Program-made: the position numbers and the translations under genes
Notes under the pieces: generated by a model
The model's database searches: none
Seen by the model: only the letters and a program-made list of their open reading frames with translations
Told to the model about the DNA's origin: nothing
DNA from: DATKFM01 sp963810485
GTDB lineage: Bacteria > Pseudomonadota > Alphaproteobacteria > Dongiales > Dongiaceae
Assembly: GCA_963810485.1 (NCBI GenBank)
Contig: CAWENQ010000007.1
Span: forward strand, 620,001-684,000
Direction of reading: 5' to 3'
Length of the DNA stretch: 64,000 bases
In this document: positions 54,594 through 64,000 of the stretch, piece by piece
How positions within the stretch are numbered: the first letter of the stretch is position 1
How the letters are laid out: every line of letters starts with the position of its first letter

Positions 54594-56584
54594 TCAGCCC
54601 GGCGTGTACCAGATCGGCGAGGTGTAGGCGCGCTCCTGCCCGAACATCGGCACGTCGGCCGGCATCTTGACGCCGAAGCGCACCGCGTCGTAGGCGGTCC
54701 AGCGCGGCGTCGGGATCTCGAGCACGCGGGCGTAGTAGACGGCCCGCAGCGCGGGATCGAAGTCCGGGTCCGTCCACGCCGTGATCAGCTCGGAGGCGCC
54801 GATCGTGTTGGTCCAGGTGGCGGTCGCCACGTCGACGGTGTTGCCGACCGGCGGCAGCTTGCCGTCGGCGCCGGGCACGCGGTCGTCCGACCAGACGACG
54901 TCGTAGACCTTCTCCTGGCGCGCGCCGGCCGCGTCGATCCAGCCCTTGACGATCTGGATGCGGTCGAGATTGCCGCCGAGCGGGTCCTTGAGCGCCGCGA
55001 CCAGGAAGGTCGGCGCCTTGCCGGCGGGCGCGGCGCGGAGGTCGCCGCCCATCGGCACGCCCTTGCCGTAGCCGGCGAAGGCCGGGTTGCGCGACTGCGC
55101 GTCGGCCTCGGTGAAGTCCCAGCCGCCGAAGAAGCGCACGAGCATGCGCGGGCCGGTGGTCGCGTAGACCTCCTTGCGGCGCATCGCGTCCCAGATCGCC
55201 TCGCGCGTGTTCTCCGTCGCCCAGACGCCGGCATAGCCGGAGGCGACCTGCTGCCAGCCCATCAGGAACACGTCGCCGTTGCGCATGAACTCGTGGTGCG
55301 CACCGATCGGGGCTGGGCTCCGCTCCGGTGTGCTTGCCGAAGAAGTTGTCCTCCTCGGCGGTGGCGAGCGAGGTGTGGCTGTCGGTCGAGCCGATCATGC
55401 CGAACTTGTAGGGGTTCGACGCCGAGCTTCGCCTCGAGCTGCAGGCCGGTCTGCAGCGCCGTGCGCGCATACTCGCTCTGCAGCATCTCGGGCTTCTTCA
55501 CCTCGCTCAGATTGAGGTTGCCCTTGTCCCACAGCTCGTAGCCGGCGAACTCGTCGTTCGGCGACAGGTAGGGATGCGCCTCGCCGTCGCCCTTGATCTG
55601 CGTCACCTCGTAGAGCGGCTCCCAGCGGGCGCGCGTCTCCGCATAGTCCGCCGACAGCGGCTCGCCGGTGGCCGGGTTGGTCTCCGTCGGGAACATCCAG
55701 CCGTTCGAGAGATTGCCGTTGTGCGCGATGGCCAGCACCCGCCCGCCGGTCTTGTCCTCGTAGGCCTGGAGATGCTTCCACAGATCCTCCGGCGTCGTGC
55801 TGCCCTGCGGCGGATAGGTCGTGAACGGCAGGGTCTGGATCGCCTTGTCGCCGCCGTCGCGATAGATCACGACGCGGTGCAGATTGTTGCCGGGCGGCAC
55901 CTGCGAGGTCCACTCGTAGCCGATGAAGGCGGTGAAGTGCCCCGGCTCGTTGTACTTTTCCGCCGCGGCGATGATCTGCTCCCAGGTCGAGCGGTAACCC
56001 TCGGAGCCCGGCAGGAACTGCAGCGCCGGCGGAAACGTGCCGCGCGAGAAGTTGTCGATGATCTCGAGCGCCGCCTTGACGCCCTCCTGCGCCGCCCGCC
56101 TGCACCATGTCGTACCAGCGCCGGCCGGTCGGGTCGGCGAGCATCTCGGGCTTGCCGGCGAAGAGGGCCGGGAAGAAGCCCATATTGTCGGAGTGGTCGG
56201 CGATGACCAGGAAGTCGAGCGGCCGCGAGAGCTTCACCCGCTCGCCGCCGGACGCGGTCAGTTCCTCGCCGCGCGCGAAGCGGTAGGCGTCCTCGAAGCC
56301 GAGCCGGTTGCCGAAGGCGCCGGCGTCCATCGACGCGCTGGTGTGGAGATGCGTGTCGCCCCAGAACACGCGGCTCGGGAAGTTGCGGCCCGCATAGGGC
56401 GAGTAGCCTGGCGGCTTGCCCGGCAGCGACGGTCGTCGGCATCGAGCGTGCCGATGTCGGTGACTGTCGACTGCGCTAAGGCGGGCGATGCGGCGAGTGC
56501 AGTCGCGATGGCCAAAGCGCAAACTAAATGTCGATCATTGGTTTTCTGTGCGGTGTAACTGCGCAAATGAAGAGTGGTATTCAT
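54594..56584 (-). pseudogene. DUF3604 domain protein, frameshifted
   Basis: About 663 codons of a secreted DUF3604 protein. The start M-N-T-T-L-H-L has a signal peptide ending S-P-A-L-A-Q. Metal-site motifs in order: W-G-D-T-H-L-H-T-S, D-F-L-V-I-A-D-H-S-D, I-A-H-N-G-N-L-S and S-T-D-S-H-T-S-L; the last part ends I-W-Y-T-P-G. These resemble a PHP-type metal site. Frame changes occur near 56430, 56100, 55430 and 55315; the 55315-54594 part is one intact frame. DUF3604, a PpiC-type isomerase and HupE commonly occur side by side, from memory. Function unknown. Confidence 0.85.
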
Positions 56585-56798
56585 GGCTCCCTCCAATACA
56601 GTTTCCTCTACAGGGTGGTCGCCAACGACGCGACGATCAGACATTCGAAGCTTCTACTGGCAAAGGCGCGGACCGGTATGCGCACTCATTGGATACCCAA
56701 ACTGCAGTGGATGGCTATCGGAAACTTACAATCGCGAACGCGGGCGCCTGCTGTCCCTTTGCGAGCCGTAAGAAGGGTTCGCGCCCGTCGCTACCGCT

Positions 56799-57251
56799 CT
56801 ATCCCTCCGCCGCTTGCTCTTCGATCCGCTCCATGTCCTCGTCGGACAGGCCGAAATGATGGCCGATCTCGTGGATCAGTACATGGCGGATGACATGCTT
56901 CAGGTCCTCGCCGGTCTCGCACCAATATTCCAGGATCGGCCGGCGGTAGAGGAAGACCATGTCCATCTGCTGGGCGACGTCGGCGACGCTCTTGCGCGCG
57001 AGATCGACGCCCTGATAGAGGCCCAGCAGGTCGAACGGCGTTTCCAGGTCCATGTCGCGCAGGATTTCGTCGTCGGGGAAATCGGCGATCTGGATGACAA
57101 CATTGGCGACGTTCTGGCGCAGCTCCCTGGGGATTGTGGCGAAGGCTTCGGCCGCCATCGCTTCCATATCCTCCAGGCTCGGCGGCGCGGTGTAGCGCCG
57201 CGAGGGCAGGTTGTCCTGCGTCACCGTGCCGGTGTCCCGGCGCTTGGTCAT
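56799..57251 (-). CDS. metallopeptidase family protein (zincin-like)
   Basis: A 150-residue protein of the bacterial small zincin-like family. The zinc-binding H-E-I-G-H is at residues 127-131, followed by H-F-G-L-S-D-E-D-M; the N-terminal half has the F-A-T-I-P-R-E-L and G-L-Y-Q-G-V strand region. The overlap of its ATG with the SDR stop by four bases implies co-transcription. Whether these proteins are active peptidases is not established. Confidence 0.92.
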   Translation of the reverse strand: MTKRRDTGTVTQDNLPSRRYTAPPSLEDMEAMAAEAFATIPRELRQNVANVVIQIADFPDDEILRDMDLETPFDLLGLYQGVDLARKSVADVAQQMDMVFLYRRPILEYWCETGEDLKHVIRHVLIHEIGHHFGLSDEDMERIEEQAAEG

Positions 57252-58009
57252 TTCGGCGCCAGCCGCAGCGCGCCGTCCAGCCGCACCACCTCGCCGTTGA
57301 GCAGGCAGTTCTCGATCATATGCAGCACCAGCCGCGACACCTCATGGGCGTGGCCCAGGCGCTGCGGGAACGGCACGGAATCGCCCAGCGCTTTCTGGAT
57401 GTCGGGCGGCAGGTTCAGCATCATCGGCGTGGCGATCAGGCCGGGCGCGATGGCCAGCACGCGGATGCCGCTGCGCGCCAGGTCGCGCGCGGCGGGCAAG
57501 GTCAGCCCGACGATGCCGGCTTTCGATGCGGCGTAGGCTGCCTGGCCGATCTGTCCTTCATAGGCGGCGACAGAAGATGTCGACACGATCACGCCGCGCT
57601 CGCCATCGGTCAGCGGCGGCAGGCCGGCCATGTCGGCGGCAGCCAGGCGCATCATGTTGAAGGTGCCGACGAGATTGACGTCGATCACCTTGCGGAACTT
57701 CTCCAGCGGCAGCGGTCCGTCCTTGCCCAGGATGCGGCCGGGAATCAGGATGCCCGCCACATTGACCAGGATCCGTGCCGGCCCGTGAGCGGCCCGCGCC
57801 GCCGCCACCGCCGCTTCGCCGCCGGGGCCGTCGCTGATATCGCAGCCGATGCCGACGCCGCCGATCTCCTTCGCCACGGCTTCCGCGGCATCCTTGTTGA
57901 TATCCAGCACCGCCACCTTAGCGCCGGCCTTGGCCAAATGCCGCGCCACATCGGCGCCGATGCCCGATCCGGCGCCGGTGACCAGCGCCGCCTGTCCCCT
58001 GATGTCCAT
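57248..58009 (-). CDS. SDR family oxidoreductase (3-hydroxyacyl-CoA dehydrogenase-like)
   Basis: A 253-residue short-chain dehydrogenase. Cofactor motif T-G-A-G-S-G-I-G near residue 11, V-L-D-I-N-K with an Asp after strand two (NAD preference), N-V-A-G-I, S-T-S-S-V-A-A and the catalytic Y-A-A-S-K. The overall pattern resembles HSD17B10-type 3-hydroxyacyl-CoA dehydrogenases. Start at 58009 by domain beginning; a 16-residue longer form is possible. It overlaps the metallopeptidase gene by four bases. Confidence 0.92.
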   Translation of the reverse strand: MDIRGQAALVTGAGSGIGADVARHLAKAGAKVAVLDINKDAAEAVAKEIGGVGIGCDISDGPGGEAAVAAARAAHGPARILVNVAGILIPGRILGKDGPLPLEKFRKVIDVNLVGTFNMMRLAAADMAGLPPLTDGERGVIVSTSSVAAYEGQIGQAAYAASKAGIVGLTLPAARDLARSGIRVLAIAPGLIATPMMLNLPPDIQKALGDSVPFPQRLGHAHEVSRLVLHMIENCLLNGEVVRLDGALRLAPK

Positions 58010-58201
58010 GGATGACGGTCCCGTTCTCTTGGTTGGCTTTGTTTTCGCCGCAGACACCTAGCGGCTTGCTGCGGCGCTGCCCAGCGCAAAATTCCTGGCG
58101 CCGCGATCCGTGCAACCGATGGAGCTAATTGGTGAATTTCCAAGCCTGCCGCACCACCGCCAGCCATTGAATCCAGCCGCCGCCGGGCCATATCTTCCGC
58201 C

Positions 58202-58588
58202 ATGGCCGGCACGGACCTGGTTCCCATCGATTCCGAGAAGATGCATCGCGACCAGGCGCGGGTGGAAGCCGGCTTCTGGGACAAGCTGCGGCGCACGATC
58301 CCGCGCATCCCCTTCCTGGATGAAGTGGTCGCCGCCTACTACTGCGCCACCGATCCGGCGACGCCGCTGAAGGCGAAAGCCATCCTCTATGGCGCGCTGG
58401 CTTATTTCATCCTGCCCATCGATATCTTGCCGGATTTCATTCTCTTGCTGGGCTTCACCGACGATGCCGCTGTGCTCTACGCGGCGATCAGGACCGTGCG
58501 CAGCTACATGACCGACAGCCACCGGCTCCAGGCCCGGGTGGCGATCGACCGCCTCGCCAACGGCAAGCAGGATCGGCAAAGCGCCTGA
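58202..58588 (+). CDS. DUF1232 (YkvA family) membrane protein
   Basis: A 128-residue protein with the DUF1232 core: D-P-A-T-P-L-K-A-K-A-I-L-Y-G-A-L-A-Y, then I-L-P-I-D-I-L-P-D-F-I-L-L-L-G-F-T-D-D-A. A membrane-embedded hairpin is likely. The function of the family is unknown. Divergent from the SDR gene. Confidence 0.9.
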   Translation: MAGTDLVPIDSEKMHRDQARVEAGFWDKLRRTIPRIPFLDEVVAAYYCATDPATPLKAKAILYGALAYFILPIDILPDFILLLGFTDDAAVLYAAIRTVRSYMTDSHRLQARVAIDRLANGKQDRQSA

Positions 58589-58823
58589 TCTTGATCTCGG
58601 TGCTTCGAGCGCCGATCTCTATCTCCATGCATATCCGGTCCATCCAGGCTTCGAAAATTCGGTTGAGGCGCCTGGACGCGGCCCAATTCCCTTGCATGGC
58701 ATCGTTCCCAAAATTCAGGGTCCCCCGGGAATCGCGGTTTTCGCGGATTCCGTTTTCGGGATCAGCGGGTTGGCTGGTGGGAAAATATGCGCAAATTGCA
58801 TTCTGTAGAAGGGCAGGTAAGTG

Positions 58824-59834
58824 ATGCTGGACGGCCCCGCGTTTGAACCGCCGGCGCCAGCCACCAGGCCGGAAGACGAATTGCTGGATGCCTATTCCCG
58901 CGCCGTCACCGGCGCGGTCGAGCGGGTGTCGCCGGCGGTGGTGCATCTGCAATCCCTGCGGCCGGTGAATGGCCCAGGGGACCGACAGGAGCGGCCGGTG
59001 GGCTCGGGCTCCGGCGTGATCTTCACGCCCGACGGCCTGCTGGTCACCAACAGCCATGTGATCCACGGCGCCTCCAGCGTGATGGCGACGCTGATGGATG
59101 GCCGCACGCTGCCGGCCTATCTGGTGGGCGAGGACCCGGATACCGATCTGGCCGTGCTGCAGCTCCATGGCGACGGGCTGGCCCATGTGCCGTTCGGCGA
59201 TTCCGGAAAGATGCGCGTGGGACAGCTCGTGGTCGCCATCGGCAATCCCTTCGGCTTCGAATGCACGGTGACCGCCGGCGTGGTCAGCGCCCTTGGCCGT
59301 TCGCTGCGCAGCTATGCCGGACGGCTCATCGACGATGTCGTGCAGACTGACGCGGCGCTCAATCCCGGCAATTCCGGCGGGCCGCTGGTCACGGCCCAGG
59401 GTGAGATCATCGGCGTCAACACCGCCATCATCCTCGCCGCCCAGGGGCTCTGCTTCGCCATCGCCAGCAACACCGCGAAATTCGTGGTCAGCGAGCTGAT
59501 CCGTCACGGCAAGGTGCGCCGCAGCTATATCGGCGTCGGCGGCCAGACCATGGCGCTGCCCCGCCGCGTCGCCCGCTTCCACCAGCTTGCCGCCGAATCC
59601 GGCCTGCGGGTGATGAATGTGGAGCCGGACAGTCCCGCCGGCCGCGCCGGGCTGATGGAGGGCGACGTGATCGTCGCCTTCGACGGCACGCCGACGCCCG
59701 GCATCGACAGCCTGCACCGGCTGCTCACGGCCGAACGCATCGGCAAGCCGGCGGAGCTGGCCGTGCTGCGGCGGACTGAGAAGCATGTCTTCCAGGTCAC
59801 GCCGGCGGCGCGCCCGCCGGCGCCGAAGGCGTAA
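58824..59834 (+). CDS. HtrA-like trypsin-fold serine protease with one PDZ domain
   Basis: A 336-residue protein. The catalytic triad is complete: His78 (T-N-S-H-V-I), Asp108 (P-D-T-D-L-A) and Ser184 (N-P-G-N-S-G-G-P). A single PDZ domain covers about residues 240-325 (E-P-D-S-P-A-G-R-A-G-L). No signal peptide or membrane helix is visible at the N-terminus, so the protein may stay cytoplasmic, unlike DegP/DegQ. A GTG (58821) and ATG (58824) stand in tandem after GGGCAGG. Substrates unknown. Confidence 0.92.
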   Translation: MLDGPAFEPPAPATRPEDELLDAYSRAVTGAVERVSPAVVHLQSLRPVNGPGDRQERPVGSGSGVIFTPDGLLVTNSHVIHGASSVMATLMDGRTLPAYLVGEDPDTDLAVLQLHGDGLAHVPFGDSGKMRVGQLVVAIGNPFGFECTVTAGVVSALGRSLRSYAGRLIDDVVQTDAALNPGNSGGPLVTAQGEIIGVNTAIILAAQGLCFAIASNTAKFVVSELIRHGKVRRSYIGVGGQTMALPRRVARFHQLAAESGLRVMNVEPDSPAGRAGLMEGDVIVAFDGTPTPGIDSLHRLLTAERIGKPAELAVLRRTEKHVFQVTPAARPPAPKA

Positions 59835-59862
59835 GCGCCGATGCAAGGTGGGGGCGAGAAAT

Positions 59863-60804
59863 CTATTTCTGCGCGATGGACGCCGCCGGCTTGATCCGCA
59901 GCGACGCTTCGCGGCGGGCGATGTAGACCGTGCTGGCGACGATCACCACCGCACCCACCACGGTCCAGACCGACGGCAGTTCGGCGAACCAGATCATGCC
60001 GACAGCCGCCGCCAGCGGCAGCCGCAGATAGTCGAACGCGGCGACCAGGGACGCGTCGGCGCAGCGGAAGGCGCGGATCCAGAAGGATTGCGACGCCGCT
60101 CCCAGCGCGCCGATCACCAGCAGCAGCCCCCACTCCTCCTGCGACGGATTGCGCCAGGTGTAGAGGGCGCCGGGCAGCGACAGCAGGCTGGCGATGGCGC
60201 CGAAATAGAACAACATGCCCAGCGTCGTCTCCCGCGCCGGCAGCCGCTTCACCAGCGTCACCAGGAAGGCGATGGAAAACGCCTCGCCCAGGGCGAAGAA
60301 GCCGGCGGTCTGGAACGTGCCGCTGCCCGGCCGCATCATGATCAGCACGCCGATGAAGCCCACAATCGTCGCCGTCCAGCGCCGCCAGCGCACCACCTCG
60401 CCCAGGATGATCACGGCCAGCACGGTGGCGAACAGCGGCTTGGTGAAACTGAGCGCGGTGAAATCCGCCAGCTCGATGCGCGCCAGGGCGTAGTAGCTGC
60501 AATACATCGCCACCATGCCGAGGACGCCGCGCACCGCATGGACATGGAGATGGCGCGTGCGCAGGAAACCGAAGCCGCTGGTCATGCCGAAATAGCCGGC
60601 GATCGGCAGGATGACGATGAAGCCGAAGACGATGCGGAAAAACGCCACCTGAAAACTGTCGAGCCGCGCGCCCAGGATCTTGATGGCCACGGCCATCACC
60701 GTGAAGCCGACGCCCGACGCCAGCATCCACAGCGCGCCGCGCGTGTTGCCCGGCAGCGCCAGCCAGCGCGCCTGCAGGCGATTGGCGATGGCCAGGTCGG
60801 TCAT
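59863..60804 (-). CDS. EamA/DMT family transporter
   Basis: A 313-residue protein with ten predicted helices in two EamA repeats. The first repeat contains F-F-R-I-V-F-G-F-I-V and S-F-T-K-P-L-F-A-T-V-L; the second has D-Y-L-R-L-P-L-A-A and a terminal A-S-T-V-Y-I-A-R-R-E. The substrate is unknown, commonly metabolites or amino acids. It overlaps the adjacent paralogue by four bases, so the two are a translationally coupled tandem pair. The start at 60804 lies inside that overlap; longer upstream frames are not supported. Confidence 0.92.
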   Translation of the reverse strand: MTDLAIANRLQARWLALPGNTRGALWMLASGVGFTVMAVAIKILGARLDSFQVAFFRIVFGFIVILPIAGYFGMTSGFGFLRTRHLHVHAVRGVLGMVAMYCSYYALARIELADFTALSFTKPLFATVLAVIILGEVVRWRRWTATIVGFIGVLIMMRPGSGTFQTAGFFALGEAFSIAFLVTLVKRLPARETTLGMLFYFGAIASLLSLPGALYTWRNPSQEEWGLLLVIGALGAASQSFWIRAFRCADASLVAAFDYLRLPLAAAVGMIWFAELPSVWTVVGAVVIVASTVYIARREASLRIKPAASIAQK

Positions 60805-61805
60805 GGCTGCTTGCCGTCGCCGCCCGGACGGGCCAGGGGCGTGAGGGCGGCCGGTTCGCTGGCCACCGCGGCGGCTGTGGTCGCCACCGACTGCCGGCGG
60901 ATGGATTCGCGATGCGCGATGTATATCGCCGCGCTGGCAATGACCGCGGCGCCGATCCAGGTCCAGATATCCGGCGCTTCGTTGAAGGCGAAGTATCCGA
61001 TCACGGCGGCGAAGATCATCCGTGTGTAGTCGTAGGGCATCACCGCCGACGCATCGGCCCGGGCAAAGGCGCGGATGTAGCACATATGGCCGAAGCTGCC
61101 GAAGGCGCCCATGATGACGATCCACAGCCACAGCTCGATGGCCGGCCACTCCCAATACGGGATCGCGGGGATCAGCGACATCGGCGTCAGCAGCAGGACC
61201 ATGTATGTGACGATGGCATCGCTGGGCTCGGTGCGGGCCAGGTCCTTGACGATCAGCGTGATGACCGCCGAGAGCAGCGCCGCCAGCAGCGCCAGCCCGG
61301 CGCCCAGCGCGGCGGCGCTGTTGGCGGTCAGCTCGCTGCTTCCAAAACCCGGATGCAAAATGATCATCACGCCGATGAAGCCGATGATGGTGGCGGTCCA
61401 GCGCCGCGCCCGGACGTCTTCGCCCAGGAACAGCGCCGCGCCCGCGGTGGCGAACAGCGGCACGGTGAAGCTGAGCGCGATCGCCTTGTCGAACGGCAGC
61501 AGGGTGAGCGACGTGAATCCGCAGAGCATGGAAAGGAGACTGAGGAACGATCGCCAGCCATAGAGCATGAACCGCCCGGTCCTGAGTCCGCCCAGGCCCG
61601 AGCGGAACAGCCAGGGCAGCATGAAAACCAGCCCGGCGAAGTTGCGGAAGAAGGTGACCTCGAAGGTGTGCAGCCCGGTGCTGAGATGCCGGATCGTGGC
61701 GCTGAGGGCGGCGAACAGCAGCGAGGCGACGACCATATAGATGGCGGCCTGCACCGGCGGCGGCACGGAGCGGAAGTAGGCGATCGGCTGCAGAGTTTGA
61801 ACCAT
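60801..61805 (-). CDS. EamA/DMT family transporter
   Basis: A 334-residue transporter with ten helices in two EamA repeats: F-F-R-N-F-A-G-L-V-F-M-L-P-W, S-F-T-V-P-L-F-A-T, then P-Y-D-Y-T-R-M-I-F-A-A-V-I and A-I-Y-I-A-H-R-E-S. It is clearly paralogous to the next gene (shared W-R-x-F and P-L-F-A-T elements), suggesting a tandem duplication. The pair may work as homo- or heterodimers. Divergent from the acetoacetate-CoA ligase gene across 160 bp. Confidence 0.92.
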   Translation of the reverse strand: MVQTLQPIAYFRSVPPPVQAAIYMVVASLLFAALSATIRHLSTGLHTFEVTFFRNFAGLVFMLPWLFRSGLGGLRTGRFMLYGWRSFLSLLSMLCGFTSLTLLPFDKAIALSFTVPLFATAGAALFLGEDVRARRWTATIIGFIGVMIILHPGFGSSELTANSAAALGAGLALLAALLSAVITLIVKDLARTEPSDAIVTYMVLLLTPMSLIPAIPYWEWPAIELWLWIVIMGAFGSFGHMCYIRAFARADASAVMPYDYTRMIFAAVIGYFAFNEAPDIWTWIGAAVIASAAIYIAHRESIRRQSVATTAAAVASEPAALTPLARPGGDGKQP

Positions 61806-61965
61806 GATGACGCTGACGGCAGCCTAAGGCCTGCATGGCGGCCCGTCCAACCGCCTGCTTGCATAGGGGCAATGCAGGAAAAGGATGGCAATTCCAACGC
61901 CCTGGGCCGCCCTCGCCGAACCACCTTGGCCATGCTATGCAATCGCAAAAATGGGGAAGGCTTCG

Positions 61966-63927
<1,962 letters not shown>

Positions 63928-64000
63928 TCCGGCGCTGGTGTAAATCGCATCGGGCCATCAGCGGTACCGGCGCGCGTCACGTCTGCCCGTCATGCCCAAT

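Noticed and set aside
58488..59846. A long minus-strand frame opposite the HtrA-like protease, and a similar frame at 25868-27154 opposite the YbbP permease.
   Set aside because: Both are shadows of real genes in high-GC sequence with no recognisable motif or ribosome site.

Overview
The window is high-GC DNA from an alphaproteobacterium, most likely a Rhodospirillales-type lineage. The evidence is gene content and order: tsaD-gpsA-yciI-EVE run leftwards, divergent from hemC-hemD-mitofilin-hemY, which is a typical alphaproteobacterial heme/tRNA-modification neighbourhood. There is also an ECF sigma/anti-sigma pair, DUF1127, PRC-barrel and BI-1 proteins, and a Pot-type polyamine importer. I see no phage, integrase, transposase, CRISPR array or rRNA. 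One tRNA (Thr, CGT) is present.

Layout. 0-1.4 kb: a DUF1127 peptide, two tiny lipoprotein-like genes and an apparently deleted cupin. 1.4-8.9 kb: housekeeping core (EVE, YciI, GpsA, TsaD; then HemC, a HemD-mitofilin fusion, and HemY with a zinc ribbon), followed by tRNA-Thr. 9-16.3 kb: ECF sigma/anti-sigma, a small secreted protein, an RND efflux pump with its adaptor, DUF924 and a GST. 16.3-19 kb: a two-gene molybdenum hydroxylase. 19.2-23.6 kb: potA-potD-potB-potC, with a palindromic repeat cluster between potB and potC. 23.7-30.5 kb: a phosphotransferase with a Nudix-like N-terminus, BI-1 protein, a YbbA/YbbP-type exporter divergent from the tesA esterase, and a PRC-barrel protein. 30.7-33.7 kb: a plus-strand run of aldo/keto reductase, ThpR, sirtuin and uracil-DNA glycosylase. 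33.7-41.5 kb: CCC1-like protein, Ca2+/H+ exchanger, MmgE/PrpD, SDR, MFS, and an OsmC/flavin monooxygenase/membrane-protein set. 41.7-45 kb: a sulfur/oxidant cluster (CoA-binding protein, [2Fe-2S] ferredoxin, SBP56 methanethiol oxidase, MsrA, MsrB). 45-50.4 kb: PLD-family lipoprotein, membrane protein, secreted cupin, GST, and a cyclase-TolB-like-TPR protein. 50.6-56.6 kb: four consecutive minus-strand genes (treA, hupE, a peptidyl-prolyl isomerase and DUF3604), each recognisable from end to end but broken by several frameshifts. 56.8-64 kb: intact genes again (zincin, SDR, DUF1232, HtrA-like protease, two tandem EamA transporters, acetoacetate-CoA ligase).

The most striking global property is the number of frameshifted genes. 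At least twelve otherwise conserved genes are split into adjacent frames by small indels, including gpsA, which is expected to be important. Where I could resolve single events (for example in the Ca2+/H+ exchanger and hupE) they look like one-base changes in short homopolymers. That fits sequencing or assembly error at least as well as real decay, so these genes are reported as frameshifted rather than firmly as dead.

The best candidates for real biological interest are the HemD-mitofilin fusion, the SBP56/ferredoxin/CoA-binding operon beside MsrA/MsrB, a 36-bp perfect inverted repeat linking the MFS gene at 38 kb to a remnant upstream of treA at 52.3 kb, and the composite palindromic element inside the polyamine transporter operon.
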